A stretch of 64,000 nucleotides of DNA from Antedon bifida (GCA_963402885.1 OY727103.1:17882085-17946084); one strand, 5' to 3'; positions 23,956 to 36,573 are shown, counted from the stretch's first letter. Translations and numbers: made by a program. The notes: a model not told the origin generated them from the sequence alone.

Positions 23956-24115
23956 TAAAAAACACTTTGAATAATAATCACTTGCTATAATAAAGTTGCG
24001 ATAACAAATGTTTGCAATAACAAACACTTTCAATAAACACTTGAAATAAAAAACACTTTGAATAATAATCATTTGCTATATTAAAGTTGCGATAATAAAT
24101 ATTTGCGACAATAAA
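23955..24115 (-). repeat. Two-copy degenerate extension of the minisatellite
   Basis: Two ~80-bp blocks both contain AACACTTTGAATAATAATCA and TAAAGTTGCGATAA. They look like decayed members of the same minisatellite family. From 24120 to 24530 no repeat or gene was recognised. Confidence 0.7.
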
Positions 24116-24534
24116 AATTAATATTTTACATGCACATTTTTGTTATTACTGTATGAAGGCTAGTTTTTATCGATGCGCACAAGAAATGGATTTTAATTTT
24201 CAATTGTCAAAAAAGTTTTATTACTCAAAAGTCAGTCTGAAAATCAAACTAAGATAAAGACACTCTTAGAATGTAAAAGATATATCATGTTTTTAAATTT
24301 CTGATGAGTAACACTAATAAGTAGTAAACCTTGATATGAAAAATTAATTCAATATTTTTTGAAAATCCTGCGTTGATTATTACTGTAGATTATTTATTTG
24401 TCTTAATTGTGAAGCAATTTTCCATTAAACCACACATATTGATAAACGAACTAATTAAAGTTACCCAATATTATTTATACTTAATTTTCTTATAGAAAGA
24501 CCACAATATGTCATTCACAGTATTATTACACTTA

Positions 24535-24865
24535 ATAAAAATAAACAATAAACACTTGCGATAACAAACACCAGTGATAATAAACACCGGCAATAATAAA
24601 TACTTGTAAAAATTAAACACTTGCCTAATAAACACTTGCGATAATAAACACTTGCGATAATAAACACTTGTGATAATAAATACTGGGTATAATAAGCACT
24701 GGCGATAATAAATACTTGCGATAATAAATACTTGTACAAATTAAACACTGGCGATAATAAACACTTGTAAAAATTAATCATTTGCGATAATAAACACTGT
24801 CGATAATAAACACTGGCGATAATAAACACTGGCGATAATAAACACTGGCAATAATAAACACTATA
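24535..24865 (-). repeat. Outer 16-bp minisatellite, mirror of 14960-15345
   Basis: About twenty imperfect units of GATAATAAACACTTGC or ...ACTGGC run in reverse-complement orientation relative to the left outer array. They mark the right edge of the symmetric satellite complex. Confidence 0.9.
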
Positions 24866-24869
24866 AATA

Positions 24870-27800
24870 TAAATATCTTCAATACCATATTTGTTAAAAA
24901 TAATGTTGTTTTACATGATCCCATAAAATATTTTCTGCAGTACAATTATAAAAGAATTGATTCGCATTACTGTACTAATGCTCTAGAAAATTAATTCGCA
25001 TTACAAATCTTCTATGAAAATATTTTTCTTTCCATTATGTACGATTTCTATTTGGAAAAAATGTATGATTTTTTATATTTCTTTTCCATGTTACCCAATC
25101 TATATTTTCATCATTAAAATAGTTTTTACATTTTGTTTTTCATCTAAATTGGTTTGTATTGTAAAACATAGGACAAGAATACTAATAAAAGAATTAACCC
25201 TTAGTCTCCAAAATGATCTTATAATTAATCATTATGACAGATGGATTTTTATATAATACTACTGATAATAAATTAATATTTATTTTAGGCAGACATTTTA
25301 TTGCAATTAATGAGGTATCTCTTACAATATTTTTTGTAAACTTCAGATTTCTCATCTTTATTGTTTTAAAATTATTTAATTACTTTTAAGTATATCACCG
25401 GGCGGTTTGGAATTTCTTAAAAATAAAAAGTTTCGAGTCTGACAGTGTGAATATTTGTAACTTTCCCTAAAGTTTGTTTTTTGTATACATGTAATGTTAC
25501 TCTTCCCTGGTTGTACTATTTGTTTGTAAGTACAGATACTGAACTCTACAATTTTGGTTTTTTCCCACATATATTGTACACTTTTACATTTTTAATTTTA
25601 TATCACGTTGCTAGCTGTAATTTTGTTATAATATGTGGTCGGTCATTATATGTAAAACTCAATACAAGCTAATAAAATGTAACAATAACATTTATTAAAA
25701 GAGAAGATCAAAACCATAAATTAATTACAAATTGTAAAGAAATTTCTATTTTACATGTTTACTACAATTAATTGTTTTGCTCAAGTGATCAAACTTGATG
25801 CTAATTCATTTCACATTCATATGATGCATACTACAATTATGTTACCAAATGTTAAAAAAAAATTTGCCTTTTCAGCCTACTACATAAAAATGAATGGTGC
25901 GAATGTAATTATAATTTCAAATACTATGGACTGTTCCAATCCAAACTACTATTATTCCATGAATCTTTACAGATTTGGTTGTTTGGCAACTGTGTTTAGA
26001 TTGTTCTACATCAGAAAATTAATATAAATAATATAATCTTCAATTTTTACCTAATTTGTATACTACTGACCTGAAAAATATAAGTACAGTATTTAAGAAA
26101 ACATAATATTAAATTTTTTTCATAAATTTTTACATGCAAATTTGTGTTATTATTTAGGCTAGATTCTACCTCCTAGAAATGCATTTGTACATAAAATTAA
26201 AAAAAATAAAATTTTGGTATATTTAAATTTCATTAAACTAATAAAAGAAAATTGTAAGTATGTAAGAAAAACATTAAAAAATGTATATATATAGTCAATC
26301 TTTTACTACAACTTTTACACGAACATTTGTGTTATTTTGTAGGCTAGTTTATACCGCCTAGAAATGACTTTATATTAATTATAAAAAAAAATGAAAATGA
26401 TATACTATTCAACTACAGCTGAAAAATGCATTTTTTAATTTGTGAAAAAATAAGATTTTGGTATATGAACAATTAAACCTGAAAAAAGTGTATGTTAAAA
26501 AATAAAAATCTGTATGATTTTATTATATTTGGACATATTAACTATTAACCTGAAAAAAAGTGTAAATGTAAAAAAAAAAACATTAAAAAAATAACCAATT
26601 TCTTTAGAAATGAGTATTTGTTTTGAAAATTGAGATTTTGGTACAGTATAATTGAACAAGTTAAAAATATGTAAGAAAAAAAAATTCTGTAATGTGACTA
26701 TGTAAGAAAAAAATTTAAAAAACAACAAAAATTAACCAATTTCTGTAGAAATTCATTTTTGTTTCCAAAATTAAGATTTACAATATATTAGAAAAATTAA
26801 ATTGCCTGAAAAAAATGTATGTTAAAAATGAATATAAATACAGAAACTTTATTGGTCCAACAAGGAAATTTGTTTGTTGACAGGCTTGAACGAACAGTTA
26901 GAAAAATATAAAATAAGTCATTGGTATACACAAATACAAGTGAAATTTGTAAAAAAATGAGATTTTAGTTCAGTAAATTTGAACAATTTAACTATTAAAG
27001 TAATTAAGTTTGCCTGAAAAAAGAAAATATAAGTATGTGTGGAAAATATTTTTAAAAATGAATATAGAAATGGATACTTTGTAAAACAAGTGAGATTTTG
27101 GTACAGTAAATTTTGAACAATTTAACTATTGTACTACAAACAAAACAAAAAAAAACAAAAGTAATTCTGTAAGAAAAACATTAAAAAAAATTAAACATGA
27201 TATAAATATTCAAAAGAAGCCTATAGAAATACATAAAGTATTCAAAATGTGTTAATAAATGAGATTTAAGTATATTTGAACAATTTAGCATTTCTGAAAA
27301 AAATTTGTATGCAAGAAAAACATGAAAAAAATTAATATACAGTAAATGATACAATATTCAATAAGAATTGCACATTTCTTTATAAATATTAAGATTTTGG
27401 TATATTTGAACAATTGGAAACCTGCTGGAAATAATACTATTTATTATTATAAATATTATTTTATTATTATGTATGGTCCAAGAAGGAAATTTGTTTGCTT
27501 GAAAAAACAGTTAAAAAATAAAGTAAGTTATAACATTTAAAATACGAATGAAATAAGAATATTAGAAATACATAAATATATTTTTCTATAGAATAGAAAT
27601 GCATATTTGTTTTCAAAAGGTAAAAGGTATTTATCCTGGCCACTGAGAAAATTCGAATTAGGCCTTCCACTACACCTACCAGATTAGCACACCAGGAGAC
27701 GATCCCTAAACAAAAATTTGGAAAATTAATTGAAATTTTGGTAGTAAATTTAATTAATATTTTTAGCTAAAAAAAGAATAAGAATGTTTAGCAAAACATT

Positions 27801-30800
27801 TTTAACAAAATGATAAAAAAATTTGTAAAACAAGTCAGATTTTTGTTCAACTATTATACTACCTGCCTGAAAAAATGTAAGCATGTTAGAAAAACATTTT
27901 AAAAATAAGAACAAATTATATAATATTCTACAGAAGCCTATGGAAATGCATATTGTTTTTCTAAAAAAGTAAAATAAAATGAGATTTTGGTACAGTAAAT
28001 TTAACTTAGCCTACCTGAAAAAGAAGTTGTAAGTATGTTATAAAAACATTAAAAAAATTATTAATAAATGATATAATATTTAACTAATAACATTTTATGG
28101 AATTGCATTTTTTTTCAAAATATTAAGATATTGGTATATTAAAATAATTTAACTGTTATACTGTCTGAAGAAAATGTAATTATGTAAGAATAAAAAGGTA
28201 AGTCATACAAAAATACAAGTGCTATAACAACAATGAATTAAATAAGAATATAAAAAACAACAGATTAAAATTGGAAAGATTTTGGTAAAGTAAGTTTGAA
28301 CAATACTGAATAAGCACTTGTAAGTAATATGTAGGAAAAATGTTTAAAAAAATGAATATAAATGATATAAAATTCACAAAAGTTTATAAAAATGCATGTA
28401 TTTCAAGCAAGATTTTGGTATTTGTTTTCAAAATGTGTTAATAAATGAGATTTGAATGATTTAACTACTTAATTACTTGGCCTGCCTGAAAAAAATGAAT
28501 ATAAATGATATAATACTCAATAGAAGCCTACAGAAATAATGCATAGCTGTTTAAAAAAAATAAATATAATATTCAACTATTGTATTTTTTTAAAAATTGT
28601 AAACATTTTAAGTATGTAACATTAGCCTATAAAACTATTAGCATGCCTGAAAAAAAATGTTAGTATGTAAGAAAAACATTAAGAAAATGAATATAAATAT
28701 TCAACTACATTTCATAGAATAGCACATTGTTTCTTCAATATTTGTAAAAATTGTTATATATATGACTCCCCACATGATTACTTCATTGTATTTATTATCC
28801 TGTATATTATTATATTGTGGAAATAAATTAAATTGAATAATGATATGATATTCAATCTTTTACCTTAATTTTTACATTCACATTTTTGTTATTAAGATTT
28901 TGGTATATCATGAATAATTTACCTGAAAAAAAAATTATATATTTAGAAAAAAAAAAAGAGATTTTGATATTTTAAAAATGTAATACTACTGTACATGCCT
29001 AAAGAATATGTAACAAAAATATTTAAATGGTATTTTGCTATATTAATCAAAATGATTAAACCTGCCTGAAAAAGATTTATAAGTATGTATTAAAAAAAAT
29101 GTCAAAATATAAATATATAAAAATTTGTACAAATTTAGATTTCTGTATATTTAACCAATTAAACTACCTGCATGAGACAATTGTAAATGTAAAAAAATGA
29201 AATGTTTATTATGCAGGATAAAATTATTTTAAATGAAATAATATTCAATAGAAATGCAAAAAAACAAATTAGTTTTAGTACTCAGTATATTTGAAAAATG
29301 TAATTATTATACTGCCTGGATAAAGTAGTACAAAGTACTGTATGTAAGAAAATTAAATTTTTACAAATTAAAATATAAATGATAATATTCAACTACTGTA
29401 TTAATTAAATAAACTTCCTGCTTGGAAAACAATTTTAAATGTAAAAAAAATGAATTAAAAATGAATTTTGTTATTATGAATGATTATAAATGCATTTCTT
29501 AATTAAAAAAAAACAAAACTTTGGTATATTTGAAAAATTCAACTGTACTGTAAATTGTAGGTTATAATATTCAACTATTTACCAAAAATTAATTCTTTTG
29601 TTTTTATAAATATTTTAACTTTTTGACCACAAACCCTATTAACTTAGAATGCCTGCATTTACAGATATTCAACACAAATATATTTTGCATAAAAATAATA
29701 CAATTGACTGAAATATCTCCATTTCTTTATTTTGAGTTTAAAAGGCAAAATTCCATTTTTATAAATAATCACATTCTACTGTCAAAAATTCCATTTTTTT
29801 TTCAAAATTAGATTTTGATACATTTGAACAATTTAAATATTGTATCTTTCAAATCTTATAACTTATTAGCATGCCTTATTCAAATTCTTACAACAGTAAG
29901 TTTACATATATTTTAGTATAGCATTTTATTTCTAATAAAATTTTAAAATGTCCAAAATATTTTATTTATAACTAATTTTTTGCATCTTCTACCAACTTTT
30001 TTTAGTTTATTACCCGAAAAAAATGTATATTACACAACCTTTGAATTTAAATTTGTTCAATTTTATTAAACCATAAAAAGCAAGTGATTCAACCTTTTAC
30101 CAACAATTATTTTGTTTTTCTAAATGTTTACAGATATAAACACAAATATATTTTGCATAAAAAATTAACTGAGATTTCTTAATTTGTTTTCAAGTTTGAT
30201 TTATTTTGAGTTTAAACGGTAAAATTCAATTTCATGAATAATCATCACATTCTACTGTCAAGAAAATTTTTTTCCCTAATTTGTAAACAAAATTAGATTT
30301 TGGTATATTTGAACAATTTAAATATTGTTACCTTTCAACTTTCGGACCATATAACTTAAGCATGCCTTATTCAAATTTAGTCAAATTCTTACAACATATT
30401 TTAGTATAGCATTTTTTTTCTACAAACAAAACAAAATTCCAAAATATTTTATTTATAAGTTCTTTTCCTTTATATCTATGATTTTGCATCTTCTATCAAC
30501 TTTTTTTAGTTTACTACCTGAGTAAAATGCAAATTACACTACCTTTGAATTTTAATTTTTTATATATTTCCTTACAAACCTCTAAGTTCATAAAGTGTTG
30601 ATGTTAATGAATTCAATACAACATTGAATACAATTTTAAAGCAGTGTTTTTTAAAATAAAGTTCAAGCATAACAATACTGTAGGAGCAACAAATATTTTT
30701 TCTAACTTCCAAAAAATGTTTTGTTTTCAAATTAAATACTTTCTTTCTAAACTAACTCAAAGCTTTAAAAAGTGTCAACATTTCACAGACATTTTTCAAA

Positions 30801-30900
30801 AATATTTTACTATTTTATAAAAACAATGTTTTTGATGTTTCTATTTACTACTCTGATTTTACATGTTATAGCAACTTGTTTTAGTTTAATACCGGAGACA
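24870..30900. repeat. AT-rich gene desert built of a degenerate long-period repeat
   Basis: From about 25.9 to 30.3 kb the motif AGATTTTGGTATATTTGAAC recurs about fifteen to twenty times in varied form, spaced roughly 120-300 bp apart. It alternates with CCTGAAAAAAATGTAAGTA and AAGAAAAACATTAAAAAA motifs. TTTTACATGCAAATTTGTG-like segments recur near 24127, 26132, 26314 and 28870. This is best read as an old, decayed satellite. No coding region was recognised on either strand. Confidence 0.6.
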
Positions 30901-31580
30901 AATGTTACTTTTTAAAAAGGCAAATGAACATTTAAAGAACATGATGATGAAACTGGAAGGGACCATTGTCATCAATTGAATTGATTGTATTGGATAAGAA
31001 AAACAGATATAATGAACATTGAAAGAACATTATGATGGCATTAAGGCCAGGGGGAAACTGGAGGACTTTAGTTACCGATACAGTAACTAAAGGGTGAAAT
31101 AATTGATAGTATTGGATAAGAAAAATTAGAGAGATTATGAAAACAGGAGGGAACCGTTGCCATTGGTTGAGTAAAAGACAGTGCCCTCACTGAGGGGATG
31201 TCAGACTACTTGAGAAAGCAAACATAGGGTAGTACTTTTTTTAAGTACTTTTTAAAATTAGTTATTACTCTTAGTGGGATAATTTTTGTAAGCAACCACA
31301 CAATAGAGGGTGCTATAAAAAAAACACATCATACTAAAAGATGATGCTATTAAAAACAATGTTTGGCATAGGTGTAGTATCTAGACAGGGCAAAGGCAGA
31401 AAACAAAATGTATTCTTTAAATTTATTTAACATACTAGGGGCCAGTACTTTTTACGCTATCAGGATTTTTTTCTCCCATATTATCTAAAAGAAAATGTAC
31501 CTTATAACGGAAGGCAAGAGGCTTAAAATAAAACAATATACTGTATATGATATATATATAATTTGCAACGATGAAATGAC

Positions 31581-31632
31581 GAAATCTGTGAGAATGAGAA
31601 AAGTCGACTTTTTCTCATTCTCACAGATTTCC
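31581..31632. repeat. 52-bp near-perfect palindrome (hairpin-capable)
   Basis: Arm GAAATCTGTGAGAATGAGAA faces its reverse complement across a central GTCGAC, with a single extra T. Weaker complementarity continues outward for about 15 nt on each side (AACGAT...ATCGTT). A transcript of either strand would fold into a long hairpin. Confidence 0.9.
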
Positions 31633-32097
31633 TTATCTTATCGTTTCAAATTAATTAATACATTTCAGTATATCACCAGGCTGTTTAGAATTTGTTCTAT
31701 GCCTGTGGTGTTTATATATATAAAATCTGGAACATGCTTCTGCTTATATAGTTTACATAATTATATAATAATTTATACAGATAAACAATGCTGACAGAGA
31801 CATTTTTTCGGATTGTCAAAAAGACAGGAGCATGCTCATAGCTAGGTATATTAAGTGATAAAGTTAGTGTTAGGAACCATTTCATGACCATGCACCTGTA
31901 TTCATTTTGATGGTCCGACTAATGTAGCTCTAAATATAGAAAGCATTGAAATTTATTTCCCTACTTATTAATTCCAAGTGATAACAACTTGTTACTGCAC
32001 ATGGAATAAAACATACGCGAAAAAAAAAAAAAAAATTGGAGATGAAATGCTGATATGTTTGTACAGGTCACCTAGCAAGAAGTGAGGACAAAAGGTA

Positions 32098-32157
32098 GGC
32101 AAAATTAATGACAACAGCAAAATTAATGACAACAGCAAAATTAATGACAACGGCAAA
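32098..32157 (+). repeat. Three-copy 18-bp tandem repeat
   Basis: Three copies of CAAAATTAATGACAACAG, the last with a G substitution. Confidence 0.85.
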
Positions 32158-34150
32158 AGAAGAAAGAGAGGTAAAATATGAAAACAGAAAGACCTATAAC
32201 TATTTGAGCAGCATAGTTACAGAAGAGTTATGAAGAGAAGAACGGGTACATCCAACATAGAATGATGGAGGAATGGACAACCGTCTGGGAAGTAAATCAA
32301 GCGCTAAATCCAAAAAGTAGAGGACTGAATCAAAATAATTTACTGGATTAAAACCTTTGTAATAAACAACAGGCTAAGAAAATAAATGATATTGGTGATT
32401 GGCAATTGGCTAATACACAAGCACGGACAGTCATAGAAAAGTGGTGATTGGCTAATGCACAAGCAAAAAGCACAACAGCGAATGATGTAGGTTAGGCTAC
32501 TAATAACTGTGACATTTTATAGGTTTATATTTAATTTACCTCTGCCAAAGAGCTATATGTAATCGATTGTGTGTGTTTGTTAGCAAGATTACTCAAAAAG
32601 TAATTGCAAGATCTTTACCAAGAGTTATAATTTGTAATTTTAAAACATTTCTTATACGAGTAGTTTTAAAAAACCTATTTCTTTTCAAATTCACCCATTT
32701 GTTTTTGCCGTTAATTGAAAGGCTGGTTACATAACCATTACACCAAATTCGGATACACATGCTTGTAGTGAAAATAGCCTAAATCACACACAGCCTTAAG
32801 ACAACAATTTAAAACACTTTTTTCTTTTTCAGTGAAATCTTGTGTAAGAGAATTTTACAGTAGGCAGAGGTATGCACTCTTGGAGTGTCTTTCTAGTTGA
32901 ATACTGTGACATATAAACCTTGTCGACAAAATGTATCCAACATTTGAAACCAATTGCATGGTTTTAATAGAAAAACGTTTTGCTGTAGTGAATATTTGAG
33001 CAATTTATTTTTTGTTTGACGGCGTCTGTGTGCAGTAATAATATCATTCTTTTCATTTTATTTTTTTAACCAAACTTGAATATGTGTTTTTCACATGATT
33101 ACCTCTATTTTCTATCAAAGATTGGTGTTTTCCCCTATAGATTTTCATTGTTTCAACGATATTTCTGCGATATTTATTTGTTTTGTGTTTGTCTGATTGC
33201 TCTTGTATTTTAAGTAAGTAAATTTATTGTCATTTGTAAATGAACGCTTTTCGGCTAAAAACAAATAAATTGAACTTAAACTACATGGTGAAACTATCCC
33301 CCGCCGGACACCATCCCGGTACTTCTAGAACTGGTTTCGGGGGCGTTGGTAAAAACTATTATGGTATTTCAAGGTTTCGGAGAAGTACATACGTAAACAT
33401 GATCATTAATTGTGCAGATTGCTGTTGAGTAGAGAGAAGAAACTGACTTTTTAGTTTTTGCAAGTATCTATCTATATTATTTGTGACTGTGCGACATAAT
33501 TTGGAAATGATGGTTGCCAGGATGGTATGGATCATTTATTTATCAATTTTTGTATAATATTCAAAAACTGTTTTATAGTACATTTAAAAAACGAGAACAA
33601 AAAAGGCCATATACCTGGCTGCAGTCGCATGCTCAAGTTAGACATAGTGAGCTGTAGACTAAAAATTGTTACTTTACAAAGAACAAAATTATCATTGTTT
33701 TACAGTACATTTAAAAACTTTTCTTTCAAGAACAAAGACTTTTTACTTTACAAAGAACAATTGAAAGACAAATGCTTGGTCACATTTTTATAACAAAACT
33801 TGTTAATTCATGAAGAAAAAGAGAAATGCTTCGTGTCAAAAAGACAAAGCTCGAGAAAGGAATTTATTCAAGTCAAAGAGACAATGGCAAAATGGGCAAA
33901 TTAACTAGCGAGAAGATAGGACAACAGGTGGACCAAACGAATAACTGCCACCTAAGAGCTGGCAGAGGAAAAGGTCAAGGGTTTTCATAGCACAAAAGTG
34001 TCCCCAACCCTCACAAAATGCATAAGATACTTGTGCAAGGACATGAGAACCATTAGCAGCATTAGAATACGCTAAAGGGGGGAGGGAGGGGAAGGTGGTA
34101 AATTAAAGTATATTTAAAGATTATGCCTAAATGGCGAGCAATGTACCTTA

Positions 34151-34700
34151 GTGCAATTTTCGGAGCGATGTCCCACGGCGCAATATTTTCTTTTGGAGCG
34201 ATGTCCAACGAATTGTGACCATCTGAGCGATGTATGCCTACCGCTAAGTCGGACCTACCGCATGAGCGCGTACCGTCAAGCGCTACCTCTGAAGTGCACC
34301 TCCGAGAAGAACGAGAAAATAATGGGACTGCGTTGCCACATCATCGATGAGGGGTATTGCCAGGAACAAAATAATCTGCGAACTACTGTCGGGTGCTAGG
34401 CGCTACTCTCCGGCGCTACTTATTAGTAGGTCACAGTTCAATATTATAGGCATGTTTCTGTAAGCCTACCTCTACGTCGTAGCCTACCTCTCCAAGTACA
34501 AGCGCTCCTACCTGTGAGCATAGGCCTCTCCTGCACTGAGAGCTCAGACCACAGAGTGATATAATTATTGCTAGGTAATATTAGTTTAGCCTTTATGTAT
34601 GCACATCAGAATAGGCGATACTCTCTGATGCTAGGCATACTCTCAGGCGCTACTCACAAGGATACTATAGGCTACAGTTCAAAATTATATAGGCCACCAC
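34151..34700 (+). repeat. Degenerate GCGCTAC/GAGCGATGT-rich region
   Basis: Several short GC-rich motifs recur irregularly, including GAGCGATGT (three times), GCGCTACTC and AGCGCTACCTC. The GCGCTACC core is shared with the arrays at 12.3-14.7 and 18.2 kb. No gene was recognised. Confidence 0.5.
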
Positions 34701-34734
34701 TTCCATCGTCTTCTGTCCATATGTGGTCGGTAAA

Positions 34735-35510
34735 TCGAACCACCTGTATGTGCGTGTGTTGTATATGGAAGACGCGATATCAGTACACCGCGCCTCACCA
34801 CACCACCTGTATGTGTGCGTGTGTTGTATAACATACCAGAAGGAGCGATATCAGTACACCGCGCCTCACCACACCACCTGTATGCGTGCGTGCGTGTGTT
34901 GTATAACATACCGGAAGGACCGATATCAGTACACCGCGCCTCACCACACCACCTGTATGTGCGTGTGTTGTATAACATACCGGAAGGAGCGATATCAGTA
35001 CACCGCGCCTCACCACACCACCTGTATGTGTGCGTGTGTTGTATAACATACCGGAAGGAGCGATATCAGTACACCGCGCCTCACCACACCACCTGTATGT
35101 GTGCGTGTTGTATATGGAAGGCGCGATATCAGTACACCGCGCCTCACCACACCACCTGTATGTGTGCGTGTGTTGTATAACATACCGGAAGGAGCGAAAT
35201 CAGTACGCCGCGCCTCACCACACCACCTGTATGCGTGCGTGCGTGTGTTGTATAACATACCGAAAGGAGCGATATCAGTACACCGCGCCTCACCACACCA
35301 CCTGTATGTGTGCGTGTGTTGTATAACATACCGGAAGGAGCGATATCAGCACACCGCGCCTCACCACACCACCTGTATGATGCGTGCGTGCGTGCGTGTG
35401 TTGTATCATACCGAAAGGAGCGATATCAGTACACCGCGCCTCACCACACCACCTGTATGTGTGAGTGACGTGTTGTTTATCATACCGGAAGGAGCGAAAA
35501 CAATGCCGCG
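34735..35510 (+). repeat. 71-bp minisatellite, about eleven copies
   Basis: The unit contains CGGAAGGAGCGATATCAGTA, ACACCGCGCCTCACCACACC and ACCTGTATGTGTGCGTGTGT. Unit length varies through GTGCGTGCGT slippage and through loss of the ATAACATAC segment in a few units. GC content is far above the flanks. All reading frames across it are repeat artefacts. Confidence 0.95.
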
Positions 35511-35599
35511 ACTCACCACCTGGATCGACCTCTACAAGCTACATACCGTTATACGAATAGATGCCTACCTCCTAACATCAATTGGAATAAAGCCCCTCG

Positions 35600-36480
35600 A
35601 ATAACGCCCCGTACCGTTTGTATATTTCCTCGTAATAATACACAATATTGTATTTTAACACATTTCTGTTTTATTTACTGAAAATTGTAAATTCAATTAA
35701 AAAAATGGTCAAATTGTGTCAGACACGGGGTTTGTTTGTTCAAATTTTGTTTATTTATTTGTCTTTTTGTAAAATAAGTTTTTCTACAGACGTGAGAAAA
35801 ATTGTCAAATTGGCAGCCAGCCAATGGATTTTTGGTTGAATTTAACAATTTATTATGTTATTTATATTTTTTTTAAATTTTTCTATAGAAGTGATTAACT
35901 TGATTAAAACTTCAAAATAACCTATTCAAAGTCGGATTTAATTGATCTTCATTTTTCATGTTTTTCCGGGGCAATACATCTTTACAAGATACATATTACA
36001 AGATACATTTTACACATTCACGAAAGGCAGATGTTCAATTCGAAACGATTTTCCATTGTTTTGTTTATTTATTATAATTTTTTATTTATTTTAACCAAAA
36101 AATCATGTTGTCTGGAAGCATTTTTTTTTTTCGATCCAGTTTTTAGTCAAAGTGAATAACTATTACGTGACAATAAAATGGCATAATTCATTATTGAGCA
36201 CCTTTAACGCTATATAAATCGAACGATTGATTGATATTATATTCAACAAAAACAATTTAAGGCACAACTTTAAGTTCTTCGTTTTTAACAAAGTAGTTTT
36301 CTTGTAATTTATTATTTATTTTTTTATAATTTCGATATTACAAAAGTATCATCCAATAAATAATTAAGTTAACGAATTATTTTTTGCTTTTGCAATGAGG
36401 AATAATAATAGTTTTAAAAGCTCCTGATCTTCCTACTTACAAATTACGTCAGACAATGGCAAAACATCTGACCAATAAGC
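35600..36480. other. AT-rich intergenic stretch upstream of the LEM gene
   Basis: No gene was seen. It contains diverged pieces of a dispersed repeat family (GCAGCCAGCCAATGG at about 35813 in reverse orientation; TATTACGTGACAATAAAATG at about 36165 in forward orientation). It also has a GCTATATAAATCGAACGATT-type SINE tail near 36210. Confidence 0.5.
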
Positions 36481-36508
36481 GACTACCTTGACGGACAGCC
36501 ATATAGCG

Positions 36509-36530
36509 ACAGAGCCATATATGGCTCTGT
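36509..36530. promoter_or_regulatory. Perfect 22-bp palindrome containing a CArG box
   Basis: The palindrome is ACAGAGCC ATATAT GGCTCTGT, and its centre is CCATATATGG. That matches the CC(A/T)6GG consensus bound by serum response factor. It lies about 0.6 kb upstream of the LEM start codon, in the expected promoter or first-intron region. Function is inference. Confidence 0.5.
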
Positions 36531-36563
36531 ATAGCGATAATACAGGCCGCCCTCAACGTTGTA

Positions 36564-36573
36564 GGGAATTTCC
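36564..36573 (+). promoter_or_regulatory. Candidate kappa-B site
   Basis: GGGAATTTCC matches the Rel/NF-kB consensus GGGRNNYYCC and sits 34 bp after the CArG palindrome. A ten-base match can occur by chance; only the position near a likely promoter makes it worth listing. Confidence 0.35.

Larger units (their letters stand above)
30900..34150. other. Intergenic region without a recognised gene
   Basis: The region holds a diverged internal duplication near 30925-31165 (shared TTGTATTGGATAAGAAAAA-type segments), a strong palindrome at 31581-31632, a three-copy 18-bp repeat at 32098, and a possible LINE remnant near 32190-32280. Short reading frames, such as those at 33240 and 33527, have no recognisable similarity. 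Confidence 0.6.

Noticed and set aside
14960..24865. CRISPR array
   Set aside because: Repeats are contiguous with no unique spacers of constant length, the genome is eukaryotic and no cas genes are present.
25755..26027. 90-codon frame in the AT-rich desert
   Set aside because: It has no similarity, no supporting splice or promoter signal, and composition equal to its AT-rich surroundings.
33240..33430. Small frame with a GC-rich core (SPAGHHPGTSRTGFGG) as a gene
   Set aside because: Only about 70 bp are GC-rich, no domain is recognised, and no neighbouring exon was found.
34723..35604. Protein-coding gene in the 71-bp minisatellite
   Set aside because: All frames are repeat-derived on both strands, and lengths change with slippage without keeping a frame.
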